Positions 8,648 through 17,500 of a stretch of DNA of 64,000 nucleotides are shown here, one piece after another. Where the stretch lies: positions 1 to 64,000 of the forward strand of contig NZ_CAKKLY010000003.1 in the NCBI RefSeq assembly GCF_918698095.1, given 5' to 3'. This DNA is from Arthrobacter sp. Bi83 (GTDB lineage: Bacteria > Actinomycetota > Actinomycetes > Actinomycetales > Micrococcaceae). The notes below the pieces were generated by a model. That model saw only the letters and a list, made by a program, of their open reading frames with translations. It was not told the DNA's origin and did not search any database. Position numbers and translations under genes: made by a program. Each line of letters starts with the position of its first letter. Within the stretch, counting starts at the first letter, position 1.

Positions 8648-9998
8648 CCGCAACCGGCCGGGCGTTCGTCCCCAGCCCGCGCACTGTCCAGCCTTCCGCT
8701 TCCCAAGCCGCAGCGTCCAGCACGTTGCGTGCGTCCAGCACCGTCCGCCGTCGTACCAGCTGCCCAACGAGGGCCGGCGACATGGTGCGGTACTGGTCCC
8801 ACTCGGTCAGCAACAGCACCAGTTCGGCACCCTCCAGCGCCCGCCCAGGAGCTGACTCGAAGCGCAGCTGCGGGTAGCGCATCCACGCGTTGTTGATGGC
8901 CTTGGGGTCCGTCACCGTCACGTGCGCCCCGGCCGCAGCGAGTTGGAGGGCGACGTCCAGGGCGGGGGAGTCGCGGATGTCGTCAGTGTCCGGCTTGAAC
9001 GCGGCGCCCAGCACGGTCACCGTCCGCCCGGCCAGGTGCCCGTCGCAGAGGTCACGGGCGAGGTGCACCGTCCGGCTCCGCTGCCCAGTGTTGATGGAAT
9101 CCACCAGCCCCATCCAGTCGCTCACCGCACCAACGCCCAGTGAAGAAGCCTGCGTCTTGAGGCTACGGATATCCTTCGGAAGACAGCCGCCGCCGAACCC
9201 CAGACCCGCGTGCAGATACCGGTTCCCGATACGCGGATCAAGGCCCATCGCCTCGCTGAGCTCGCTCACGTCAGCGCCGGAGGCATCACACAACTCGGAC
9301 ATCGCGTTGATGAAGCTGACCTTCGTGGCCAGGTACGCGTTCGACGCCGATTTGATCAGTTCCGCCGTGGCGAAGTTGCAGACCAGCCTCGGAATGCCAG
9401 CGCACAGCAGCGGCTCGTAGACGGCATCCAGCACGGCGGTCACACCCCGCGCAATTCCGCTCCCTCGCGCGAAGGCGGATTCCTTGCCGCCCGCCACGCC
9501 GTACACGAGCCGGTCCGGCACCAGCGTGTCCTTTACCGCGGTTCCCTGTCGCAGGAACTCCGGGTTCCAGCCGAGCAGGACGTCAGGCCGGCGGGCGAGC
9601 ATCTTGCCGAGCATGTCGACGGTGCCCACGGGCACGGTCGATTTACCGACGACGGCGGCACCGCGGCCCAGGTGCGGAAGGAGCGTTCGGGTGGCGGAGA
9701 CCAGGTAGCTGAGGTCGGCGCCGTCGGAGGTTTTGGACTGCGGGGTGCCCACGCAGAGGAAGTGGACCCGGGCGTCTGCGGCGTCGGCGAAGTCCGTGGA
9801 GAAGGTGAGCCGGCCGGTGGTGCGGCCGTCGCTGAGGAGCTCGTCCAGCCCAGGCTCGAAGAAGGGCGCGGTGCCCCTGGCGAGATGGTCCACCTTGGCG
9901 GGGTCGACGTCGATCCCCACCACGGTGTGGCCCATCGAGGCGAGAGTGGCGGCGTGCACGGCGCCGAGGTAGCCGCAGCCGATCACGGAGATTTTCAC
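8604..9998 (-). CDS. ugd: UDP-glucose 6-dehydrogenase
   Basis: 464 aa. Oxidises UDP-glucose to UDP-glucuronate with two NAD+, supplying surface glycan precursors. Seen: N-terminal Rossmann motif VIGCGYLG, GIDVD at the second strand, VGTPQ, KSTVPVGT, NPEFLRQGTAV, the catalytic-Cys motif GFGGGCLPKDI (~residue 265) and the C-terminal domain GAAFKPDTDDIRDSP. The GTG start overlaps the stop of the upstream glycosyltransferase gene by four bases (GTGA), so the two are translationally coupled. Oddity: the last ~12 residues (PVSTSSTSGSQTR) and the stop codon are encoded by the adjoining 68-bp repeat array, so the tail is recent and not part of the enzyme fold. Confidence 0.93.
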   Translation of the reverse strand: MKISVIGCGYLGAVHAATLASMGHTVVGIDVDPAKVDHLARGTAPFFEPGLDELLSDGRTTGRLTFSTDFADAADARVHFLCVGTPQSKTSDGADLSYLVSATRTLLPHLGRGAAVVGKSTVPVGTVDMLGKMLARRPDVLLGWNPEFLRQGTAVKDTLVPDRLVYGVAGGKESAFARGSGIARGVTAVLDAVYEPLLCAGIPRLVCNFATAELIKSASNAYLATKVSFINAMSELCDASGADVSELSEAMGLDPRIGNRYLHAGLGFGGGCLPKDIRSLKTQASSLGVGAVSDWMGLVDSINTGQRSRTVHLARDLCDGHLAGRTVTVLGAAFKPDTDDIRDSPALDVALQLAAAGAHVTVTDPKAINNAWMRYPQLRFESAPGRALEGAELVLLLTEWDQYRTMSPALVGQLVRRRTVLDARNVLDAAAWEAEGWTVRGLGTNARPVAAPVSTSSTSGSQTR

Positions 9999-11221
9999 AG
10001 GGCGGCTCCTTCGGTGCTGCGGGCGGGGTTGGTGCGGAGGGCCTCGGGATCGAGACGCTCAACCGGCGGGAGGTTGTAGATTTCGCTGGTAGGGCCCGTC
10101 GAAACCGGTGTGCCGGCGATGACTGCCTTGTAATGCCGGACCAGTTCCGCGCTGAGCGCCGGCCACGTCCGGCCCTGGACCGAAGCGTGCGCCGCCGCCG
10201 CGAACGCACGGCGCTTGGCGTCGTCGCCCATCAGGTCCACGACGTGCCGGCGCAGTCCGGCCAGATCGCCGGGTTCGTACAGCCACCCGGTGCGGGAGTT
10301 CTCCACTAGATCCAGCGGCCCGCCGCGGCCTGTGGCCACCACCGGCACACCCGATGCCATGGCCTCCTGGATGGTCTGGCAGAACGTCTCGAACTCGCCC
10401 GGATGCACGAACAGGTCGAAGGATGCCACCGCCCGGGCCAGCTCCTCGCCGCCGAGGAACCCCGCGAACACGGCACCGGGAAGAGCCTCTTCCAGGGCGG
10501 CACGCTGCGGCCCGTCACCCACAACGACCAGCCGGGTGCCGGGGATGTCGGCCAGCACCGCCAGGTCCTCCACCTGCTTCTCGATGGCCAGCCTGCCCAC
10601 ATAGCCGATGATCCGTTCACCGCCGGGAGCCACGGAAGCCCGCCAGCCGTCGTCGCGCTTTTCTGGCGAGAACCGCGCGGTATCCACACCGCGCCGCCAC
10701 ATGTCCACCCGCGGAATCCCGCGGCCGCGCAACTGGTTCAGCGCGAAAGTGGAGGGCGCCAGCGTCCGGGAGGCCAGCAGGTGAATGTTCTCCACCCGGT
10801 TCCACGCCCAGTTCTCGAGGAAGGGGACCCCGTACCGCGCCGCGTAGCTGGGAACCTCGGTCTGGTAAATCGCCACACTCGGGATGCCGAGCTGTTGCGC
10901 CGCCTGCGCTGCCCGCCAGCCGAGTACAAACGGTGACGCCAGGTGGACCACGTCCGGTGCGTAATCGGCAAGGATTCTCTTGACCCGGTTCACACCGCCC
11001 AGCGCCACTCGGAGATTCGTGTACCCGGCCAGCGGGACGGAGGGGAGCCGGTGCACAAACGCGCCGTAAACAACGTCCAGAACATCTGTGTCCGACGTCG
11101 ACGGCGCAATCACCATCACCTCGTCTCCCCGCTCCTGCAGATGCTCCAGCACCCGCAGGATGGAGTGCGTAACCCCGTTCATCAGCGGCAGGAAAGATTC
11201 AGCGACTATTGCGATCCTCAC
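9995..11221 (-). CDS. Glycosyltransferase family 4 (mannosyltransferase-like)
   Basis: 408 aa, GT-B fold. N-terminal IAIVAESFLPLMNGVTHSI and later RIIGYVGRLAIEKQVEDL, VVVGDGPQRAALE and the E-x7-E segment ETFCQTIQEAMASGVPVVAT are the GT4 signatures. The sequence resembles actinobacterial GDP-mannose-dependent alpha-mannosyltransferases (MgtA-like), which act at the inner membrane face on lipid-linked glycans; acceptor unknown. GTG 11221 is the likely start, with a G-rich run just upstream. Coupled by a 4-base overlap to ugd. The C-terminal ~25 codons contain degenerate copies of the TTTCGAC/GCTCAACC repeat, so this tail too may derive from REP sequence. Confidence 0.88.
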   Translation of the reverse strand: MRIAIVAESFLPLMNGVTHSILRVLEHLQERGDEVMVIAPSTSDTDVLDVVYGAFVHRLPSVPLAGYTNLRVALGGVNRVKRILADYAPDVVHLASPFVLGWRAAQAAQQLGIPSVAIYQTEVPSYAARYGVPFLENWAWNRVENIHLLASRTLAPSTFALNQLRGRGIPRVDMWRRGVDTARFSPEKRDDGWRASVAPGGERIIGYVGRLAIEKQVEDLAVLADIPGTRLVVVGDGPQRAALEEALPGAVFAGFLGGEELARAVASFDLFVHPGEFETFCQTIQEAMASGVPVVATGRGGPLDLVENSRTGWLYEPGDLAGLRRHVVDLMGDDAKRRAFAAAAHASVQGRTWPALSAELVRHYKAVIAGTPVSTGPTSEIYNLPPVERLDPEALRTNPARSTEGAAL

Positions 11222-11305
11222 CCCTCCACGGTGTGCCCGGCGTCTGACGTTGCGGGGGAGGCGGTGTGACGGTAAGGGGAAGGTTGGGTTAACAGGAGGG
11301 CCAGA

Positions 11306-11406
11306 GTTTCGACGGGCTCAACCGGCGGGCGACCGGGGTTTCGACGGGCTCAACCGGCGGCAGACCGGGTTTCGACGGCCAGGGTTTCGACGGGCTCAAA
11401 CGGCGG
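11306..11406. repeat. Cluster of REP-like half elements
   Basis: GTTTCGACGGGCTCAACCGGCGG occurs at 11306 and 11338, a truncated GTTTCGACGG at 11369, and GTTTCGACGGGCTCAAACGGCGG at 11384. The last copy runs into the 3' end of the small gene that ends at 11396 and supplies its TGA stop. Confidence 0.8.
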
Positions 11407-11662
11407 GGTCGGACCTCAGGACGTCCGGCAGCTCGTCCACATACACGGTCTGCGGCGGCTCGAAGTAAATGACGAGGACCTTGTCACCGACCGGGAAGAT
11501 GCTGGTCTTATCGAACGGGTGCGCGTGGAAGGCGTTGGTTCCGCCGCGGAACGGAAGCATCACTTCGCCGATGGTGCCCGGCCCGATCCGCCCGGTGACC
11601 CTGCCGATCTTTCCGGTGAGGCTCCGGTCCACATTCCTATGCACTGGGAGGCTTCGGGGCAT
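11396..11662 (-). CDS. Small NfeD-like beta-barrel protein, flotillin partner
   Basis: 88 aa. GKIGRVTGRIGPGTIGEV followed by alternating hydrophobic strands (PVGDKVLVIYFEPPQTVYV) looks like the soluble OB-fold domain of NfeD-type proteins, which are commonly encoded next to flotillins. No transmembrane segment. It overlaps the flotillin 3' end by 26 bases, so the pair is an operon. The exact start is uncertain: ATG 11662, or an internal GTG in the VHRNVD segment, are both possible. The stop codon lies inside a REP-like repeat. Function inferred from family and neighbour only. Confidence 0.6.
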   Translation of the reverse strand: MPRSLPVHRNVDRSLTGKIGRVTGRIGPGTIGEVMLPFRGGTNAFHAHPFDKTSIFPVGDKVLVIYFEPPQTVYVDELPDVLRSDPAV

Positions 11663-13073
11663 GCTTGGCAGGATCCTGACCGTTCTTGAGCGCCGAGGAA
11701 AGGCGGGGAAGGAACGTGCCGGCCTGGGAGAGGATGCCGCCGAGCATGCTGTTGACGCCGTCCGCGCCGTTAAGGACCGTCATCTGGCCGACGTGGCCGA
11801 ACGGTTCTGCGGCGGCAGCCACGATTGCCGGCATGTTCTCCGCCAGCTGCTGGGCGATCACGGCGTCCTGGTTGGTTTCGAGTGCCTCGCCGCGGGCCTT
11901 GATGCCGTCCGCCTCCGCCAGGGCCTTGGCCTTGATTGCCGACGCGGCTGCGTCGCCGCGGGCTTTGGTGGCGGCCGCTTCGGCTTCACCTGTCACGCGG
12001 GTGGCCCCCGCGATGGCAGCCGCGGCCGTGGCGTTGGCCTGCGCCTCGACTTCCACGCGCCGGGCGTTGGCCTGCGCTTCGAGCTCGGTCCGCTTGGCCC
12101 GTGCTTCGGCGGCGCTGATGTCAGCGGACTTCTGAGCCTCCGCCTCGGTGCGCTGGGCGTAGGCCTTGGCGTCCGCGGGTTTGCGGATGCTGGTCTGCAG
12201 TTTCTGTTCCTCGCGGTCCGCCTCGAGCTTGGCCACTTCGGTCTCCTGGACCACCACCTGCTGCCGCGCCGTGGCGTCCGCCAGCGGTCCGGCCTGGGCC
12301 GCGTTGGCCCTGGCACGTTCGGCATTGGCCTGGGCAACGGACTGCTTGATGGCCGAAACGCTCTGGGCGTCTGCGATCTGCGCCGCAGCTTCGGCTTCCT
12401 TCTCTGCCGCCTCCCGGTTCCTGGTGGCCTCGGCGATGCGGGCCTCCATTTTGACCTGTGCAATGTGCGGCTTCGCGATATTTTGGATGTACCCCGTGGG
12501 ATCCTGCAGGTCCTTTATCTGGAGCGAATCAACCACCAGGCCGAGCTTTTCCATTTCCACGCCGCTGGCGCCGCGGACCTGGGACGCGAGCTTGTCGCGC
12601 TCGCGGATGATTTCCTCCACCGTCATACTGCCGATGATGGACCTGAGATGGCCCTCGAAGACGTTGTAGACCTGGCTTTCCATTTTGGGCTGCTGGCCGA
12701 GAAACCTTCTGGCCGCGTTGGCAATGAAGGCGGGCGCATCGCCGATTTTGTAAATGACCACACCGTCCACAATGACCTGGATGCCTTGGGACGTGACACA
12801 GGAAACCTTGAGCTCGGTTTCATTCAGTGTCAGGGACAAGGCCCTGACGGTCTGCAGCCCCGGAACCACGAGCGCACCTTTCCCGGTAACGATCTTGAAG
12901 TCCATCCCGTCCGTGCTCTCAAGGGTTCCGCGGGTCAGGCCGGAAATGATGAGCGCCTCGTTGGGTTCGGCCACCTTCCACATCAGTTTTACGGCCAGCC
13001 AAATAGCGCCGACGCCAACCAGCACCCCAAGGATGATCGATATTAGCGGGAAGAAAGCTGACAGAGCCTCCAC
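11637..13073 (-). CDS. Flotillin-family (SPFH domain) membrane scaffold protein
   Basis: 478 aa. One N-terminal transmembrane helix (~7-28), then an SPFH/PHB domain (~35-210, EALIISGLTRGTLESTDGMD, VIVDGVVIYKIGD, GSMTVEEIIRERDKLA), then a long Ala/Glu/Lys/Arg-rich coiled coil (~215-400) typical of flotillins, and a hydrophobic Gly-rich C-terminus. Flotillins organise membrane microdomains and oligomerise through the coiled coil. The GTG start is preceded by AAAGGAAA. It is first in an operon with the NfeD-like gene, the usual arrangement in bacteria. About 195 bp without a recognisable gene separate it from the HNH gene; its promoter should lie there. Confidence 0.9.
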   Translation of the reverse strand: MEALSAFFPLISIILGVLVGVGAIWLAVKLMWKVAEPNEALIISGLTRGTLESTDGMDFKIVTGKGALVVPGLQTVRALSLTLNETELKVSCVTSQGIQVIVDGVVIYKIGDAPAFIANAARRFLGQQPKMESQVYNVFEGHLRSIIGSMTVEEIIRERDKLASQVRGASGVEMEKLGLVVDSLQIKDLQDPTGYIQNIAKPHIAQVKMEARIAEATRNREAAEKEAEAAAQIADAQSVSAIKQSVAQANAERARANAAQAGPLADATARQQVVVQETEVAKLEADREEQKLQTSIRKPADAKAYAQRTEAEAQKSADISAAEARAKRTELEAQANARRVEVEAQANATAAAAIAGATRVTGEAEAAATKARGDAAASAIKAKALAEADGIKARGEALETNQDAVIAQQLAENMPAIVAAAAEPFGHVGQMTVLNGADGVNSMLGGILSQAGTFLPRLSSALKNGQDPAKHAPKPPSA

Positions 13074-13268
13074 GAGTATTTCCTTTCACGTCATTGAAAA
13101 AGGTAAGAGTCGAGCCGGCGGAGCTGATTGCCTGCTTAAGAGACAGTCTTGTCGGCCCGGTATCCGGAAGTCCAGCGATTTGCGGAACACCTTCAGGACG
13201 CCTTGGTACTTGGGTCTTCCGGCCCTTGCAGAACGACGGCGAGGCCCCGGGGCCGGGGCGACCGGCGC

Positions 13269-14168
13269 CTACTCCTGCTGTTCCAGGATGAGCCGGGCGT
13301 TCCGCTGGGCCTCAATCTCTTCCGCGGCCACCATTTGCCCGGCCAGGTAACCGGCCCCGGCCATGATCCGCCTCAGCTCGGCCACGGTGCGCGGCGTGCC
13401 CACCCCCAGATGCGCCACGGCGTGGCAATTCGGGCACAGCGGCACCAAATCCGCGACCGGATCCAGCTGGTACTCGCCGCCGACCTGGGAGGCCGGAACG
13501 ATGTGGTGGACCTGGATGAAGCCCCTGCCAGCCTCGCCGTAGGCAGCTTCGAAGGAAAAGCCGCAGGCGGCGCAGTTTTCCCCATGGTGCGCCACACAGA
13601 TCCGCCGCGCGTCAGGGCTGCGCTCGTACCGGTTAACCTGCACCCGGCTGACAGCGCTCTCAGGGTACGTGCCGGGCACGGGATGGGTGGGGTCCGAGGC
13701 AGGAGCCGGGCCGAACTCCTTCCATACGTTCCGAATACGCGCCGCGTCGAGCACGTCGAGGAAGATGTCCGGCAGGTCCTGGCCGTCCCAGTTCAGACCG
13801 GGCAGGGCTTCAGCGAGAACATGGGGCGGCACCTGGTCGCCGACGGGCAGCAGAGCGTCAAAGTCCACCCGGATCTGCCGCATCGCGGTGGCAGCCAGTT
13901 CAGGCTCCCCGCCGCCGGTCCGGACGGGCGGCTCATCTGGTGTCTCAACCGGCAGGTCCTCCGAGACCACCGTGCCGTGGCCGAGGAGCCCGCTGCGGGT
14001 TCGGGCCTGCAGCCATAGCCAGGCTTCCGTGCCGGAACGGATGTCCGCTTGGCCAGCCACGCTCCACGTGGCCAGGCACTGGCCCGTTTCCGTGACCAGT
14101 TCGACGGCGGCGGCATGGTTCCAGCCGTTCCTGCGGTCCGGGTCCCACGCCAGGAGGATGGCTGTCAT
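13269..14168 (-). CDS. HNH endonuclease domain protein
   Basis: 299 aa. C-terminal HNH nuclease domain: CAACGF zinc pair, FIQVHHIVPASQ (first HNH histidines), LDPVADLVPLCPNCHAVAH (Asn and second Cys pair plus final His). The layout resembles McrA-like and stand-alone HNH proteins that cut modified or foreign DNA. The N-terminal ~180 residues start DPDRRNGWNHAAAVELV and have no motif I recognise; they could be the DNA- or modification-recognition part. Start at ATG 14168. No methyltransferase is adjacent, so this is not a classical restriction-modification pair. Confidence 0.75.
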   Translation of the reverse strand: MTAILLAWDPDRRNGWNHAAAVELVTETGQCLATWSVAGQADIRSGTEAWLWLQARTRSGLLGHGTVVSEDLPVETPDEPPVRTGGGEPELAATAMRQIRVDFDALLPVGDQVPPHVLAEALPGLNWDGQDLPDIFLDVLDAARIRNVWKEFGPAPASDPTHPVPGTYPESAVSRVQVNRYERSPDARRICVAHHGENCAACGFSFEAAYGEAGRGFIQVHHIVPASQVGGEYQLDPVADLVPLCPNCHAVAHLGVGTPRTVAELRRIMAGAGYLAGQMVAAEEIEAQRNARLILEQQE

Positions 14169-14315
14169 ACGTCCATTCTTCCAGTGTTTTTGCCCGGCAT
14201 GCTCGTGCCCGGACTAAGGCCCCTTGGTCCGTCAACTACGGGGGATCCGTGGCCGCGGGACGGGTCTTCAACCGGCGCCGCCCGGAGCCCCGCCCGGGAG
14301 ACGGAGACCTGCGTC

Positions 14316-14957
14316 CTAATCACGGACTGACGGCCGGGCTGAATTTGCCCGTTCCACATCGGCCGCGCTCGCAGCTTGGCCTCGGGCCCTAAGTCCTGCC
14401 ACGACGCCATCGACGTCGGCGTCGGGCCGGTTCTGGCTGAGTTTGGTCTTCGCGTCGATCCTTGTGATCAGCAGTTCGACGCCCACGATGGCGCGCAGCT
14501 GGCCGGACACGTAGCGCTCAGGTGCGTCGTCCACGGACCAGGGCCGCTCGGCCTCGGCTTCGTTGAGGTCGGTCAGCCGCCTCACGTGATGGCTGAGCCA
14601 GGCCGGGTCGTCGTGGATAACCAGCTTGCCGTACACATGGGCGGTGGAGTAGTTCCAGGTTGGCACGACGCGTCCGTGTTCGGCCTTCGATGGGTACCAG
14701 GAGGGCGAGATGTAGGCGTCCGCGCCCTGGAGGATTGCGAGTGCCTCCCCGATCGCGGGTTCGGACCACTGGGCGTTGTTTCGTGCAAGGTGCCCGTGCA
14801 GCGCGCCGTGTTCACCAATCGAGGGCTCAAAGACGAACGGCAGCAGTGTGGCGAGCAGGCCCTGCGAGGTCATAGTGACCAGATTGGCAGCGGCGGGCCG
14901 CGTGAGTAGATCATGGATTGCGTCGGGGCCGGCTGCGAAATGCGTTGGGACGTACAT
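14316..14957 (-). CDS. FMN-binding negative transcriptional regulator, PaiB family
   Basis: 213 aa. Matches the PaiB family (flavin-reductase-like split barrel): MYVPTHFA start, LVTMTSQGLLATLLPF, HGHLARNNAQW, YISPSWYPSK and VPTWNYSTAHVYG are the conserved blocks. In Bacillus PaiB represses sporulation and degradative-enzyme genes; elsewhere the role is mostly unknown. ATG 14957 has AGGAAG eight bases upstream. It follows the EamA gene by 44 bases on the same strand, so they are probably one operon under the divergent MocR regulator. Confidence 0.88.
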   Translation of the reverse strand: MYVPTHFAAGPDAIHDLLTRPAAANLVTMTSQGLLATLLPFVFEPSIGEHGALHGHLARNNAQWSEPAIGEALAILQGADAYISPSWYPSKAEHGRVVPTWNYSTAHVYGKLVIHDDPAWLSHHVRRLTDLNEAEAERPWSVDDAPERYVSGQLRAIVGVELLITRIDAKTKLSQNRPDADVDGVVAGLRARGQAASAADVERANSARPSVRD

Positions 14958-15001
14958 GGGGACTTCCTTTGTTGGATTAAGGATCTGTTGGGTCTGAATC
15001 G

Positions 15002-15907
15002 TCAGGGATTCTGTGCCGGGCGGCGCGGCGGGTTGAGCCGTTCGCGGATCGCGATGCCGGCACAGAGGATGACGGCGAGGCCGCCGATGATGGTGGTCCA
15101 GGTCAGGCTCTCGCCCAGCAGGAGCCCGGCCCAGCAGATGCTCAGGACCGGCTGGATGAGTTGGACCTGGCTGACCTGGGCCATCGGTCCGATGGCCAGG
15201 CCGCGGTACCAGGCGAAGAAGCCAAGGAACATGCTCACGACGCCGAGGTAGGCGAAGGCCAGCCACTGGACCGGGGTAGCGGAAGGCGGCTGCTGAGCCA
15301 CGGAGAGGGCGCCGAGGAACACCATCAGCGGCGATGCGAGGACGAGGGCCCAGGACACCGTCTGCCACGCGCCGAGCTCGCGGGCCAGCAGGCCGCCCTC
15401 GGCGTAGCCGATGGCCGCAGCCACCACGGCACCGAGGAGCAGCACGTCCGCCCAGTGCAGCTGCCCGAGGCCGCCGGACTGCATGGAAGCGAAGACGATG
15501 GCCGCCAGCGCGCCCACGCCGGCGATGAGCCAGAACGCCAGCGGTGGACGCTCGCGCCCACGGAGAACCGCCGCCGTGGCCGTCGCGGCCGGGAGAAGAG
15601 CAATCACCACGGCGCCGTGGCTGGCGGGGGTGGTGGCAAGCGCGAAGGACGTGAGCAGGGGAAAACCGACGACGACGCCGGCGGCCACCACCGCGAGTCG
15701 GGCCCACTGCATGCCGCGTGGGAGTCGCTGCCGAGTGAGTGCGAGGGCGAAGGCGGCCAAGACCGCGGCTACGACCGCCCGGCCGGACCCGATGAACAAC
15801 GGCGACAGTCCAGCGACAGCCACCCGGGTGAAGGGAACGGTGAAAGAGAAGGCCGCTACTCCGATGAGGCCCCACCACAGACCCGTGGGTTGTCGTGGCG
15901 ATATCAC
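15002..15907 (-). CDS. EamA/DMT-family transporter (metabolite exporter)
   Basis: About 301 aa with ten predicted transmembrane helices in two EamA repeats (GLWWGLIGVAAFSFTVPFTR at the N-terminus; YLGVVSMFLGFFAWYRGLA and QPVLSICWAGLLLGE in the second half), followed by a basic tail. Such proteins export amino acids or other small metabolites. Start uncertain: GTG 15907 places it just after a TTATTC -10-like box outside the palindrome; ATG 15946 would put the palindrome inside the coding region and overlap the divergent gene's start by two bases. Pairing with a MocR-type PLP regulator suggests an amino-acid or vitamin B6-related substrate. Confidence 0.82.
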   Translation of the reverse strand: MISPRQPTGLWWGLIGVAAFSFTVPFTRVAVAGLSPLFIGSGRAVVAAVLAAFALALTRQRLPRGMQWARLAVVAAGVVVGFPLLTSFALATTPASHGAVVIALLPAATATAAVLRGRERPPLAFWLIAGVGALAAIVFASMQSGGLGQLHWADVLLLGAVVAAAIGYAEGGLLARELGAWQTVSWALVLASPLMVFLGALSVAQQPPSATPVQWLAFAYLGVVSMFLGFFAWYRGLAIGPMAQVSQVQLIQPVLSICWAGLLLGESLTWTTIIGGLAVILCAGIAIRERLNPPRRPAQNP

Positions 15908-15921
15908 TGGCCGAATAAGCG

Positions 15922-15935
15922 TAGTAGCGCTACTA
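15922..15935. promoter_or_regulatory. 14-bp palindrome in the EamA/MocR divergent promoter
   Basis: TAGTAGCGCTACTA is a perfect palindrome between the two divergent genes. It overlaps TACTAT (15931-15936), a -10-like box nine bases before the regulator ATG at 15945, which would give a leaderless regulator mRNA. Placement over the promoter fits an autoregulatory GntR/MocR operator. Confidence 0.6.
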
Positions 15936-15944
15936 TTGTCTCTC

Positions 15945-17357
15945 ATGAACAACGATAGCAGTTCCCGGATAGCGACGCGACTGCGGGAATGGATCGCCAA
16001 GGCCGCACCGGGATCCAGACTGCCGTCCACGCGGTCACTGGTGGCCGAATACCAGGCCAGCCCCGTGACGGTGCAGAAGGCCCTGCAGACCCTCACGGCG
16101 CAGGGCCTGATCGAGAGCCGGCCGGGCGTCGGGACCTTTGTGCGGGCTGTCCGGACCGCACGCCCGTCCGACTACGGCTGGCAGACTGCGGCGCTGCGGT
16201 CACCTCTGGCACCGCTGCCCCCGGCCTCCAGCACCATGCGCACCGTGCCGAATGATGCGATCTCCTTCCACTCCGGTTACCCGGACCGCGAACTCCTGCC
16301 GGAGCGGCTCGTGCGCGCCGCCCTCGTGCGCGCGGCCCGCGGCGATGCAGCCCTGTCCCGTCCGCCCGCCGCCGGCCTGCCGGAGCTTCAGTCCTGGTTC
16401 GCACACGAGCTCGGCACCTCGACGCCGGCGGGGACCACACCGCCGAACCCGAGCGACGTCGTCGTACTCCCTGGAAGCCAAAGCGGGCTGAGCTCCATCT
16501 TCAGCGCACTGGTGGGCACGGGGCAGCCGCTGCTGCTGGAATCGCCCTCGTATTGGGGCGCCATCCTGGCCGCCGCGCAGGCCGGTGTGCGCGTAGTCCC
16601 GGTGCCCAGCGGCCCCGACGGTCCGGAGCCGGAAGAACTGGCCCGCGCCTTTGACGAGACCGGCGCTCGCGTGTTCTACGCACAGCCCAACTACGCGAAC
16701 CCCACCGGGGCGCAATGGCCCGCCCGGCGGGGCGAACAAGTCCTGGACGTCGTACGCGAGAACGGTGCGTTCCTTGTGGAGGACGACTGGGCCCATGACT
16801 TCGGCATCACGACGACCCCCGTGCCCATCGCAGCGCGCGACGACTCCGGCCACGTTGTTTACCTTCGCTCTCTGACGAAGAGCGTATCCCCGGCGATCCG
16901 TGTCGCCGCAGTCATCGCCCGCGGCCCGGCGCGCGAACGCATCCTGGCCGACCGGGCGGCGGAATCGATGTACGTCAGCGGCCTGCTTCAGGCGGCAGCG
17001 CTCGACGTCGTGACGCAGCCCGGGTGGCAGACGCACCTGCGCGGCCTCCGCCACCAGCTTGAGTCTCGCCGGGACCTGCTGGTCACCAGCATGCGCGAGC
17101 ACGCCCCGCAGGCGCACATCGAGCAGGTTCCCAAGGGGGGTCTGAACCTCTGGGCGCGCCTGCCGGACGGGACCGACCTCGAACAGCTCACCCGCGATTG
17201 CGAGAGTGCGGGAGTCATCATCGCCGCCGGCACCGAATGGTTCCCGGCCGAACCGGCGGGGCCCTTCATCCGACTCAACTACGCCGGACCCAACCCGGGT
17301 GCCTTCCCGGAAGGGGCCCGCATTATTGGCCAGGCCATCGAACGCAACGGCCTCTAA
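15945..17357 (+). CDS. MocR-type regulator: GntR winged helix fused to aminotransferase-like PLP domain
   Basis: 470 aa. Residues 1-75 form a GntR winged helix (LPSTRSLVAEYQASPVTVQKA, GLIESRPGVGTFV). The rest is a fold-type-I aminotransferase domain with LLESPSYWGAI, YAQPNYANPTGAQWP, VEDDWAHDF and SLTKSVSPAIRV, whose Lys should carry PLP. MocR proteins sense PLP or amino-acid adducts and usually control the adjacent gene. It diverges from the EamA-paiB operon, with the palindrome at 15922-15935 between them. ATG 15945 is nine bases after a TACTAT box with no ribosome site, pointing to a leaderless transcript. Confidence 0.88.
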   Translation: MNNDSSSRIATRLREWIAKAAPGSRLPSTRSLVAEYQASPVTVQKALQTLTAQGLIESRPGVGTFVRAVRTARPSDYGWQTAALRSPLAPLPPASSTMRTVPNDAISFHSGYPDRELLPERLVRAALVRAARGDAALSRPPAAGLPELQSWFAHELGTSTPAGTTPPNPSDVVVLPGSQSGLSSIFSALVGTGQPLLLESPSYWGAILAAAQAGVRVVPVPSGPDGPEPEELARAFDETGARVFYAQPNYANPTGAQWPARRGEQVLDVVRENGAFLVEDDWAHDFGITTTPVPIAARDDSGHVVYLRSLTKSVSPAIRVAAVIARGPARERILADRAAESMYVSGLLQAAALDVVTQPGWQTHLRGLRHQLESRRDLLVTSMREHAPQAHIEQVPKGGLNLWARLPDGTDLEQLTRDCESAGVIIAAGTEWFPAEPAGPFIRLNYAGPNPGAFPEGARIIGQAIERNGL

Positions 17358-17437
17358 GAATCGGGCAGCGACGCAGGAGGCCGTCATCCGCTTGGAATGC
17401 GTCCGCTGCGGTCCTGGCGGAAGTCCCGGCACGTGAA

Positions 17438-17469
17438 ACGGCCGCCCCACCCGAAGGTGAGGCGGCCGT
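17438..17469. terminator. Bidirectional hairpin terminator between convergent genes
   Basis: ACGGCCGCCCCACC (17438-17451) pairs with GGTGAGGCGGCCGT (17456-17469) with one mismatch and a CGAA tetraloop. It lies between the MocR gene and the convergent DUF3618 gene, 31 bases from the latter's stop. Confidence 0.8.
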
Positions 17470-17500
17470 CGTCGTGCTTCAGGTCCTAAGGAGTTGGACC

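Noticed and set aside
11469..13046. Forward open frame of about 525 codons across the flotillin gene
   Set aside because: It is antisense to the SPFH and coiled-coil coding region, and its Gly/Leu/Arg-rich composition is what the complement of Ala/Glu-rich codons produces.
13269..14168. Restriction-modification or defence island around the HNH gene
   Set aside because: Neighbours are a flotillin operon and a PaiB/EamA operon; no methyltransferase, helicase, reverse transcriptase or toxin-antitoxin gene is seen.
14958..15878. Upstream extension of the PaiB-like frame to give a ~520-aa fusion
   Set aside because: The added part is antisense to the EamA gene and Arg/His/Pro-rich; ATG 14957 with AGGAAG upstream gives the normal PaiB length.
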